NCBI GenBank assembly: GCA_032716605.1 | Contig: CM064509.1 | Location: forward strand, 52,312,481-52,376,480 | Source: Paralithodes platypus | Lineage: Eukaryota; Arthropoda; Malacostraca; Decapoda; Lithodidae | DNA: 64,000 nt | Direction of reading: 5' to 3' | Part shown: positions 53,362-62,210 of the stretch, piece after piece | Position numbering within the stretch: position 1 is the stretch's first letter | Layout: every line of letters begins with the position of its first letter | Notes under the pieces: generated by a model | Database searches by the model: none | Told to the model about the DNA's origin: nothing | The model's input: only the letters and a program-made list of their open reading frames with translations | Position numbers and translations under genes: made by a program

Positions 53362-56328
53362 CATAAATCATCCAACGCCAAGAAAAAAACAGAGGCAACC
53401 GAGGACCACCAGCGATAAGGACCGAAGACAGCGAGGACCGAGGACAGCCATGAACATAAATGTAGATCCGACAAGAACCAAAAATATTATTAAAGAGCGT
53501 TCCGTGAGTTCTAATATAACAAATTTAAAGGTTTTCTATGCAAACACTCGTAGCATACGCAATACATTTTCAGATTTAGAGGAGCTAGTGTTTACAGAAA
53601 ATTATGATGTGATTGGCATAACAGAATCTTGGCTCAATACAGAAGATAGAGACTTTTTAGCAGAGTATTCACTTCCCGGTTATGTAATGTTTGAGAAAAG
53701 CCGAATAAATCGAAATGGAGGTGGCGTTTTACTTTATATCAAAGAAAGTCTTAACCCTACCCTCTTGTCAAAACCTAAAATTGTGAACGTCGACGCATCT
53801 TTTGTGCTAATAAAGAATAATAAAGGAACAAAAATAATACTTGCATTAATATACAGACCTCCAGCTCAATCAGTGCAAACTGACCGAGAAATTTACGAAC
53901 AAATTGCAGATGTAAGTAACTCACAAGATACCGTAATTTTTGGCGACTTTAATTTACCTGTGACCAAGTGGGGCGATACTCTTACTTCACACTCCAGACA
54001 TGACTTGTATACGAACTTGCAAGAGAGTTCGCTTTATCAATTTGTTCGAACGCCAACCCGTGGTAATAACGTTCTTGACATTGTACTTGCAACAAAAGAA
54101 GAATTAATAGAGAATTTGAATGTTGGTGATGAATTCAGTAACAGCGACCATCGTACGATAACTTTCACTTTAAACTTTACTAGTAACGAACCAAATAGTA
54201 GCATCGAAAAAGTCCCTAATTTCAAGAAAGCAAACTTCCATAAACTTAGAGCTATGTTTAAAGAAACTGACTGGAGCTTTTTAATTCACAATAACGACAT
54301 AAATACATCTTGGAAGTTATTCGAAGCCACTTACCTAAAAGCAGTGCAAGACTGCATACCATCGAAAATACGGCGTCCAGACCATAATAATAAGCCCAAA
54401 TGGTGGAATAAGATATTTCAAACTGGTTGCTTGCTAAAAAATTTGCTAATGATAGATTAAAATCCTCACAAAATGACGAAGAACGGCTGAAATTTGTAGA
54501 GCTACGACGCAAAGCCAAAAAGTTAATTAAGCCAAGTAAAAAGACCTTAGAGTTACATATTGCGAATCAAAGTAAAACAAACCCGAAAAAATTCTATAGT
54601 TATATCAGAAAGAAAAAAGTAGTTACTTCAACTGTTGGACCGTTAGTCGATGAAAATGGAGAATACACCAAAGACGAAGTACAAATGAATAATGCCCTCA
54701 ATACCTTCTTTGCATCAGTTTTTACAACAGAAGACCTCGGTGATATCCCTACACCATCGCCGATTCAGATTGATAATTCAGATTTTCTAAGCAATATCAC
54801 CGTTACAGAGAGAGAAGTATTGAAATGTTTAGATAAACTCAAGGTAAATAAAACGCCTGGACCTGATACAATCTCGCCTAGAGTTCTAAAGGAAGCTAAG
54901 GATGAGCTCTCCAAACCACTGACATTACTATTCAATAAATCCTGGCAGTCTGGAACTATGCCCGATCAGTGGAAGCTAGCCAACGTAACACCGATATTCA
55001 AAAAAGGCAGCAAATCCCTACCCAGTAACTATCGTCCAATTAGCTTAACCTCAGTTGTATGTAAAATGCTAGAAACGGTCATACGAGACAGACTCGTAAA
55101 TCACTTAGAGGAAAATAACATACTTAAAGATACTCAACACGGCTTTCGTAAAAAACGTTCCTGTTTAACAAACCTCTTAGACTTCTTCCATGATATCCTC
55201 AACCTCTACGATGAGAGTAAAGCTGTAGATATTATATACCTTGATTTTCAAAAGGCCTTTGACAAAGTTCCCCACAAACGTTTACTGCTAAAACTAAAAG
55301 CGCATGGAATACAAGACGGTGTGTTGAAATGGATAGAAAATTGGCTCAGCGACAGAAAGCAAAGAGTAGTCATAAACGGTAAGGCATCTAAATGGACCAA
55401 TGTAAGTAGCGGGGTACCCCAGGGATCGGTACTAGGACCAATTCTCTTTCTAATTTACATCAACGACATAGATGAGGGTCTCACCTGTACAATCTCAAAA
55501 TTTGCTGACGATACAAAAATTGCAAATAGCGTACTCTCAAAAGAACAAGTTGACGATATGCAACACAATCTAGATAAATTGTCATGTTGGGCCCAAATTT
55601 GGCAAATGAGTTTCAATGCGGATAAACGTAAAGTACTACATATCGGATACCTAAATGAGAAAGCAAACTATTCGATGAATGGCACTCAGCTTAAGAATGT
55701 AAACAGAGAAACCGATCTGGGAGTAACAATATCGAGTAACCTAAAACCAAGTCAACAATGTTCAGAAGTTGTTAAGAAGGCAAACAAAATAATTGGCTTT
55801 ATAGGCAGGTCATTTGAGCATAAATCCAAAGAAGTTATCCTAACCCTTTACAATTCCTTAGTCCGCCCTCTTCTGGAATACTGCGTTCAATCCTGGTGCC
55901 CTTATTACCAAAAAGATATAAACAAGCTAGAACGAGTTCAACGTAGAGTTACCAAAATGATACCTAGCCTAAAGAACAAAACATACGAAGAGCGTCTTAG
56001 AGAATTAAATCTATTTCCTTTAACGCAGCGCAGATTAAGAGGTGACTTAATTCAAGTGTTCAAAATCATCAAAGGCATCGACAATATGAACTGTAGTAAG
56101 TACTTCACTATCGACCAATCTAATTACACGCGGGGAAACGGTTACAAAATTATTGGTAAATCTTTTAACTCACACGAATCTAAGAATTTCTTCTTCAATC
56201 GAGTTGTCAACTTGTGGAATGGGCTTCCCCGAAACGTTATAGACTGCATCACCGTTGATTCATTTAAACTCCGCCTAGACAAATATCTCGCATCAAACCC
56301 GCGACTGACTGCGTTTGTAAATGAATAA
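53324..56328 (+). pseudogene. CR1-A ORF2: endonuclease and reverse transcriptase (one frameshift)
   Basis: Overlaps the end of ORF1 by 38 bases. N-terminal basic stretch, then VFYANTRSIRNTFSDLEEL and IGITESWLNTEDRD (catalytic Glu), GGGVLLYIKESL, LALIYRPPAQS, DTVIFGDFNLPVTKWGD, NVLDIVLATKEE and NSDHRTITFTLNF (S-D-H): a complete endonuclease. Near 54,410 one A is missing relative to copy 2, shifting the frame. The second frame (to 56,328) has TPGPDTISPRVLKEAKDELS, FKKGSKSLPSNYRPISL, YLDFQKAFDKVPHKRLLLK, SGVPQGSVLGPILFLIYIND, SKFADDTKIANS, YCVQSWCPYYQKDINKLE, RVVNLWNGLPRNVI. All catalytic residues are present. Confidence 0.93.
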
Positions 56329-56550
56329 CTTTATTTTATCCCCCCCTCAGTTACTAACCCATCTGTCCCCTACTAACTTCCTAATCCTGCCACGGACATT
56401 AGTTCCAGGGCAGTAATTCCCTTTCCAATGTTCCCTTACCCACTCTAAACCACTGTTTGGGCACTTGATCCTCAGTGTTTTGGAGGACAAGCAACCTAGA
56501 AGGGTCACTAGATCTGTTGTTGCTGGATTTCCTTTGTACTCCTTTGTACT

Positions 56551-56788
56551 ACCGACATGTCCATCACCTAACCTACACTCTTTGCATCACAGCTAAGTTC
56601 CTTTAATACTAGAAGTACTTCATAGATATTACTAGAACTACCACAGATAGCCTACATATACAATTTAACACATAATTCCAACGCCAACCGGTATCATATT
56701 TATAGCCTAGGCCATTTCATCTTCCCAGGTCTAAACATTTATTTTATATCCGTTTCTCCTCTACCCCCTAGGAATAATAAACAGGATA
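56551..56788 (+). repeat. BEL 3' LTR, right part
   Basis: Resumes at ACCGACATGTCCATCACC and runs to ACAGGATA, then the AGGGG target duplication. Together with the left part it makes 539 bases against 543 in the 5' LTR. Confidence 0.93.
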
Positions 56789-56793
56789 AGGGG

Positions 56794-57018
56794 TATGGCC
56801 ATTTTAGTTGTGGCAGTTTAGGATTGTTCTTAAGGAATGAAACTTGTGAACCTTTACTGTGTATTTTGTGTCCATTGTTTATTACTAGAGTGTAGCTCAT
56901 AGAGCTAAGGCCAGTTTTTACCCAGCGGAGAGGTACCTAAGTTGATGATTATCGCTGATTCCTAAGGTGGAAATCGCAATCAGATTATCTCACGTTTTAT
57001 TATAAACATGGCATAACA
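56794..57018 (+). repeat. Gypsy-B 5' LTR, right end
   Basis: Ends ATGGCATAACA and is followed by CTGGTGGCAGCGGTG, a typical primer-binding region of this Gypsy group. Homologous to the LTR end at 10,740-10,929. Confidence 0.75.
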
Positions 57019-57097
57019 CTGGTGGCAGCGGTGTCTCTACTCGGAAAGATGACCTTTGTATCTATATCTCACTCAGTATAACCAATATACAAACATC

Positions 57098-57950
57098 ATG
57101 GCTGGGAAATTGCTTGAAATTATTCCTTTCAAGCCAGAGGACCATGAAATTGTCACCTATCTTGATTTGTGGTCAAGCCCATGCTTGACATTGTGTTCAA
57201 AGATGGCGAAACCTCAAAAATCCACATAGTTGTGATGAAGTTGGGACGACATATGTCCCTCGTTTCAGGTTATGTACGTGACACCCCCGAATTGACTTGG
57301 GCTCAATTTGAAAAGTATACCAAGGGAGCCATTAACCCGTCTCTCGGGAAAATCATTGCAAATCAGTAGTTCCATAGTGTAAGTTTGCAGAGAATCTGGA
57401 TGCCACCATTAGCAAATTGAACCAGCTAGAGGTAACAGCATTCCCTTACGAAACTGCAGCCGCAAGGAAAGAGAGCGTATTTAATGCATTACTTCGTGTA
57501 CTACCAACGTCAGTCAGGGATCACTTTGCCATCACCGAGCCTACGGGTTATAACGCGGACCTACCGATTATCCGGCGTATCCTGGCACTGCAGAAAAGCC
57601 ACGAGAAAGACAAAATCGACGCAATTAGTCGTGCCACCACACAACCTCAACCATCTTCTGCCTCTTCTTCAGCAGCCTCATATCCTTGTTCCTCAGACAA
57701 GATGGAAGATTGGACCAGGGTCAGACCAGCTGACTGGAAACCCTGTAGTCCAAAATGCCCTCTACTCTCCCTCAAGAAATCTGTCTCCGAGTTGGTTAAC
57801 CGTCGTCCCAAACTCCCTTAATTTTGGGGTCAAATTCCCTGGATCAAACCACGACGCGTTGCCACCATCACTGAAGACGACGCCCCTGAAGAAACCGTGG
57901 TACTGAAGGAGTCATCAGTCACTTAAGACAATCCAGATTTTTAATCCGCC
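57098..57950 (+). pseudogene. Gypsy-B gag remnant
   Basis: MAGKLLEIIPFKPEDHEIVT, then in other frames MLDIVFKDGETSKIHIVVMK, LGRHMSLVSGYVRDTPELTW, ESVFNALLRVLPTSVRDHF and LQKSHEKDKIDAISR. It is aligned block by block with the Gypsy-A gag. Frame changes near 57,170 and 57,390. The Ser/Pro-rich C-terminal part has no zinc knuckle. Confidence 0.7.
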
Positions 57951-57959
57951 CCATCCAAA

Positions 57960-58520
57960 CTGGCGGGGGCTCGTGATGGGACAATCTCGAATGCAGGAAA
58001 ACCCTCCATTTATAATCATCTTACTATTCAAGGTGTCAAAGCTAGACTTTTAATTGACACGGGTGCCTCCCGTTCGTGTCTTTTCTCCTCATATTTTTCC
58101 AAACACAAGTCCACTTTTGGGCCTATTCAACCCTCCTCCATTATATTAATTGATGCAAACGATGGCATAATTCCTAACCCGGGCAAACAGCTCCCCTCTA
58201 CGTAGCTACTACCACCCCTGATCACAGTCATCACTATCCATTTATGATCTTCCCATCCACTGAAACCAACTATGATGGGTATTTAGGCTTTGACTTGCTG
58301 ACCTCACTAAGTACCACCATCGATTGTGTTAACTGAGTGCTAACTTTTGCTTCCAAACCACTCAAAAAAAAAAAAAAAAAAAACTCTCAGCGAACTTAAC
58401 GTAATTCAATCTGTTCGCACCATCAGAATATCTCAGGCTTTACTATCTAAATCTGTTACACTACCCCCTCACCATATCTGGTGAATTAATCATAACACCC
58501 AACCTCCAGAGTCCCTTTGA
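57960..58520 (+). pseudogene. Gypsy-B aspartic protease
   Basis: VKARLLIDTGASRSCLFSSY carries DTGA. Followed by GPIQPSSIILIDANDGII and, in broken frames, the GYLGFDLLTSL-like end. Four or more stops and an A run at 58,367-58,383 follow. Confidence 0.75.
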
Positions 58521-58526
58521 TAGGGA

Positions 58527-59640
58527 TTGCCTTACCGTTCCCGCTTTATGCCTGATAATTTAAATCAATTCAAAATTGCCAACATATCTGATCATCCCCT
58601 TACATTGCCTAAAGGGTTAACAATAAGTGAATTAGAAAACCATGATGATGACCTATCCCTACCCGAGGAAGAAGCCTCACCTCCTCCCTCTAAATTCCCT
58701 GAGATTCCCCCACAACTAACAAACCAACAAAGACACGATCTACAGAGCTTAATGACTTCATCCCAAGACATCTTCGCAACATCCCCCCTGAGACGTAGGA
58801 AAGACGCAAGTACTCAACCATCCTATCCACACCGTCGGACCTCCTATTCGTCGGAAAAACCCTATCCAACGCCAAGAAGAGGAAACCCAGGTGCAAGATG
58901 TGATCGACACAGGAGTTATTCGTCCATCAACCAGCCCATGGTCTTCCCCAGTCGTACTGGTGAGGAAGAAAGAGGGCTCAACAAGATTCTGCATAGATTA
59001 CCGGCAAAACAAAAATTTCACCATCAAGGATGCCACACCACTACCTCGCATCGATGACTCCTTATTTTAGACTCCTAAATGGGAGCTAGATGTTCACCAC
59101 CTTCGATTTGCAGGCAGGATATTGGCAAGTCCCTGTGGTGCCAGAGCATCAAGAGAAAACGGCCTTCTCCACCAGCTAGGGTAGACTATACGAATTACCA
59201 ATTTACCGTTCTGCCCTTCGGACTATGCAACGAACCCGCTACTTTTTCCAGACTCATGCAATCAGTTCTACAAGGGTTAACTTGGGAAACTTGTTGGGCC
59301 TATCTGGATGATATCATCGTGTTCGGTAAAACTTGGGCTGAACATCTCCAATGCCTGCGTTAATTTTTTCAAAGGATCCGTGATGCTCACCTCAAATTAA
59401 AGCCATCCAAGTGTACCATGGCACAGAAAGAGGCACAATTCCTCGGCCACATCGTATCAGAAGCAGGAATTTCCCCAGACCCATTCAAGCTAAAATCCAT
59501 AAGTGCCATCACACCACCAAATAACGTCAAAGGAGTTTGTGCATTTTTAGGTTTGGCTTCCTATTTCCGGCGCTTTGTCAAAAACTTTGTCACTATAACC
59601 AAACCCCTCCATGACTTAACTAGGAAAGAAGAACCCTTCC
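58527..59640 (+). pseudogene. Gypsy-B reverse transcriptase
   Basis: The linker is Asp/Glu/Pro-rich (NHDDDLSLPEEEASPPPSKF-like). RT blocks appear in alternating frames: [39 protein letters not shown], a palm A region degraded near 59,095 (DLQAGYWQVPV in a third frame), FTVLPFGLCNEPATFSRLM (palm B), WAYLDDIIVFGKTW (catalytic YLDD intact), FLGHIVSEAGISPDPFKLK and FLGLASYFRRFVKNF. Five or more frame changes. Confidence 0.85.
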
Positions 59641-60265
59641 TTTGGACAACCCAACGACTACAAGCCTTTCAGACTCTAAGAGATTTACTGGTAGCTGCAC
59701 CAGTCGTCCCCTTCCCAGACTACACCCAACCATTCCGTCTAAACACAGATGTCTCCTTGATCGGAATTGGTGCAGTCTTAGCTCAAACCCGGGAAGGTAA
59801 AGAACATATCATTGCCTGTGCCAGCAGAACCCTCAAAACCCTGCCGAGATAAATTACCCTGTAACAAAGAGAGAATGTTTGGGTATCATTTGGGCACTTC
59901 AACACTTCAGAGCTTATCTTGCAGGGGTCAAGGTGACCATCATCACTGATCACCAGGCCTTGCAGTGGCTCCGAAAATCCGACACGAAAAATACTCTGAC
60001 AGTCAGGTGGCGAGAATCCCTAGAAGAATTTAGTTTTGAAATTGCCTACCGACCTGGAAAACTTCACACCAACGCTGATGCACTTTCCAGACTGCCTATT
60101 CAACCAACATCACCAATAGCAACGGTTCGAGCCATACATACCCAAGATTCCATCGACCAGGACCAGCAATAATTATTTCAACAATTCCAAAGACAAGACA
60201 AACCTGACTGGATGCCACGACATGTCTTTTCACAACTACAAAGGAAAGGAGACAACTTATATACT
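59640..60265 (+). pseudogene. Gypsy-B RNase H and linker to integrase
   Basis: LNTDVSLIGIGAVLAQTREG (first Asp), then a stop at 59,850, KRECLGIIWALQHFRAYL (Glu), TIITDHQALQWLRKS (Asp), and IAYRPGKLHTNADALSRLP. One stop follows at 60,170. The frame then reads into QLQRKGDNLYT, where the RTE element is inserted. Confidence 0.85.
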
Positions 60266-61305
60266 ATCTATCTATCTATCTATATGTTCAGGCCCAATCC
60301 CCATTTTGGGGGTAGCCGACTCAAGACAGAGCAAGAACAGGGAAAACACAAAAACAACATAAAACAAAAAATAAACACAGATAAAAGACACAAACTCACA
60401 CACATCCAGGTCACCCAGGAGAAGACCCAGAGACCAGGGTTACCAAGGTCGCTCCAGCACTCCCCCGGCCCCTGACCACCCGGAGAGGTTCCGATCTCGG
60501 CAGGCAGACATGCAGCGGAGCCAAAGCCACAAGCCCTCCCACCACACTTCCAGGCACACCCTTCATATTAATCGTCCCCCCGGGCCAGGCGCCTGATGGA
60601 CTATTATCTAGTCGAACTTGCGCCCGACCCCTTACTCCAAATGACCACATGTTCACTCAACTATTCACAAGCATTCTCCATTCACTCCTGTCCACCACCA
60701 CTTCCCCTGCCTGATCTATAGTCATTCCTCTATCATCCAAAGCCTTTCTTACACAGTCTCTCCATCTCAATGGGGGTCTTCCTGCCATTCTATCTCCCCT
60801 TGTACCTGACTCACATATTCTCTTTGTAAGCCTTTCATCTCCCATTCGTTCAACATGACCATACCAGCTCAGCACCCTTCTGTCCACTCTGGCTGACAAA
60901 TGTTCCTGCTGCCCCACTCTCCTACGTATCTCTTCATTCCTCAATCTGTCTCTACGAGTAACTCCACACATACTCCTCAAGCAGCTCATCTCCATCACAT
61001 CCAGCCCTCTTTTCTCCTTTTTCTTCAGAGCCCATGTCTCAGCCCCATACATCACTGTTGGCACAACAATTCCTTGATACAGTGCACTTTTTACTTTCAC
61101 TCCGAGATTTCTCGTCTTCCACATACTTCCCATTGCTCCGAAAACCTTCCTTCCTTCACACACTCTCTGTTTTACCTCCACTTCCATACCTCCACTCCTG
61201 CTTATCGTTCCTCCTAGATATTTAAAACACTCTACTTGTTCCAATATTTCCCCATCCAGCCTCACATCTAGATTCACCCTATGCTCTCCTCTATATATTA
61301 TATAT
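60266..61305 (-). mobile_element. RTE-type LINE, 5' truncated, with 11-bp target duplication
   Basis: ACTTATATACT flanks both ends (60,255-60,265 and 61,306-61,316). Removing the insert restores the Gypsy-B reading frame exactly (NLYT then ADGKIVI). The 3' end on the left is an (ATAG)n tail. Minus strand. Confidence 0.93.
60657..61277 (-). CDS. RTE LINE RT C-terminal domain (5' truncated, open)
   Basis: 206 open codons on the minus strand: RLDGEILEQVECFKYLGGTI, SALYQGIVVPTVMYGAETWA, MEMSCLRSMCGVTRRDRLRN, WYGHVERMGDERLTKRI, GRPPLRWRDCVRKALDDRGM, ending SEWRMLVNS. This is the thumb and the conserved C-terminal region of RTE-clade ORF2. The RT palm and endonuclease were lost by truncation. The 3' UTR of about 380 bases leads to the (ATAG)n tail. 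Confidence 0.9.
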   Translation of the reverse strand: MNLDVRLDGEILEQVECFKYLGGTISRSGGMEVEVKQRVCEGRKVFGAMGSMWKTRNLGVKVKSALYQGIVVPTVMYGAETWALKKKEKRGLDVMEMSCLRSMCGVTRRDRLRNEEIRRRVGQQEHLSARVDRRVLSWYGHVERMGDERLTKRICESGTRGDRMAGRPPLRWRDCVRKALDDRGMTIDQAGEVVVDRSEWRMLVNS

Positions 61306-61316
61306 ACTTATATACT

Positions 61317-61645
61317 GCAGATGGCAAGATTGTTATCAGTCCCAACACAACCTTGGACGTTATGTAATCTCTCCATTCGCATAATGGCATCCACCTAGGA
61401 CAGAAAAAACTAGTCACCACCTTCCAGGAAATCTATTGGACCCCATCTGCCAAGAAGATCACCGAAGCTTGCTGTGCCTGCGCCTTAAGGAAAGATAAGA
61501 CAAGAACACCAGGTCCCTCAGGCAAACTGGTCGCATCCAAACCATGGCAACTCCTAGCAGTCGACGTCATAGGACCAATGGAAGGGGTAAAAGGGTAAAA
61601 ATATATTATCACCTTTGTTGATACTTCTTCCAAGTATGTAATAGC
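61317..61645 (+). pseudogene. Gypsy-B integrase, N-terminal part
   Basis: GIHLGQKKLVTTFQEIYWTP, then ACCACALRKDKTRTPGPSGK (Cys pair of the zinc finger), WQLLAVDVIGPMEG (first catalytic Asp) and YIITFVDTSSKYVIAKF. One stop near 61,360 and one near 61,600. The catalytic core beyond this is missing. Confidence 0.8.
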
Positions 61646-61654
61646 TAAATTTTG

Positions 61655-61800
61655 GTGGGCACAGCTAACCGAAAAGTTAGCTGAGATAACCGCTAATCAG
61701 CTAACTTAAAACGTTAGCTTCGATAATGCTAAACCGCTAAATTGCTAAAGAAATTAGTGGAAGCTAACGATAACAGTTAACAGCTAACTTTTATCATATG
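61655..61800. repeat. GCTAAC / GTTAGC hexamer-rich repeat
   Basis: At least six GCTAAC or GTTAGC hexamers in both orientations within 130 bases (for example CAGCTAACCGAAAAGTTAGC), so the transcript could fold into several alternative stems. It begins exactly where Gypsy-B integrase homology is lost. Class unknown. Confidence 0.6.
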
Positions 61801-61994
61801 AATTTAGCATTGGTTTGATTTTTTCCCTCTAAAACCCTTAAACACAGACCTAGAAAGCTAAAACTATAATATGCAGTAGGTTGTAGTTGTAGCTTACTGA
61901 TTAGACACAGCTTTCCAAAACATAGGCTAAAATAATCATATAATGCCCAGATCAGATGATTAATGAATGTGCATGTGCATCCTCGTGTACATAA

Positions 61995-62210
61995 ATAATG
62001 GTTCCATGTCACTTCAACCAGTAGACCATTTCAACCAGTAGCTCTCAACCAGTGCCAAATTAACCCAAACCAACCAAACCAGTGCCAAAATATAGTACTA
62101 ACCTAACCTAACCTAACCTAACCGTATTGGTTGATTTGGTACTGGTTGAGAGCTACAGTAGCTACTGGTTGAAATGGTCTACTGGTTGAAGTGACCGGTC
62201 ACCATAATAA
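61995..62210. mobile_element. Hairpin (foldback) element with telomere-like repeats in the loop
   Basis: The left arm starts GTCACTTCAACCAGTAGACC at 62,008 and the right arm ends with its exact complement at 62,195. About 35 bases are perfect, extended to roughly 70 with one 9-base interruption. Between the arms there are five tandem CCTAA units (62,100-62,122), the arthropod telomere pentamer. Confidence 0.75.

Larger units (their letters stand above)
50837..56550 (+). mobile_element. CR1-clade LINE CR1-A, copy 1 (full length, 5.7 kb)
   Basis: Contains a 1.4-kb 5' UTR with tandem monomers, ORF1 with SGNH esterase, ORF2 with endonuclease and RT, and a 220-base 3' UTR ending in two copies of the 10-bp unit CCTTTGTACT. 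It is inserted in the BEL 3' LTR; comparison with the 5' LTR shows that about 8 bases (CTACACCT) of the target are missing and there is no target duplication. Its youngest possible age is set by the young BEL element around it. Confidence 0.93.
40446..56788 (+). mobile_element. BEL/Pao LTR retrotransposon with AGGGG target duplication
   Basis: LTRs begin TGTCGTGAATCC and end ACAGGATA. AGGGG lies directly outside both ends (40,441-40,445 and 56,789-56,793). Gene order gag, protease, RT, RNase H, integrase and the protein motifs are those of BEL/Pao (Belpaoviridae). The two LTRs differ by about seven substitutions by eye over ~535 aligned bases, so the insertion is young. Insertions inside it: an inverted-repeat element in the leader, CR1-A copy 2 in pol, and CR1-A copy 1 in the 3' LTR. 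Without these it would be about 7 kb. The coding region has two frameshifts and three TAA stops. Confidence 0.93.
57019..61645 (+). mobile_element. Gypsy-type LTR retrotransposon Gypsy-B, internal region
   Basis: PBS, gag, protease, RT, RNase H and the first part of integrase on the plus strand, sister to Gypsy-A throughout. Split by an RTE LINE between RNase H and integrase. The integrase core, C terminus and 3' LTR are missing: homology stops at SSKYVIAKF near 61,650, where an unrelated hexamer-rich repeat begins. Confidence 0.85.

Noticed and set aside
60900..61225. Plus-strand Ser/His/Pro-rich frame over the RTE copy
   Set aside because: Antisense shadow of the RTE C-terminal domain.
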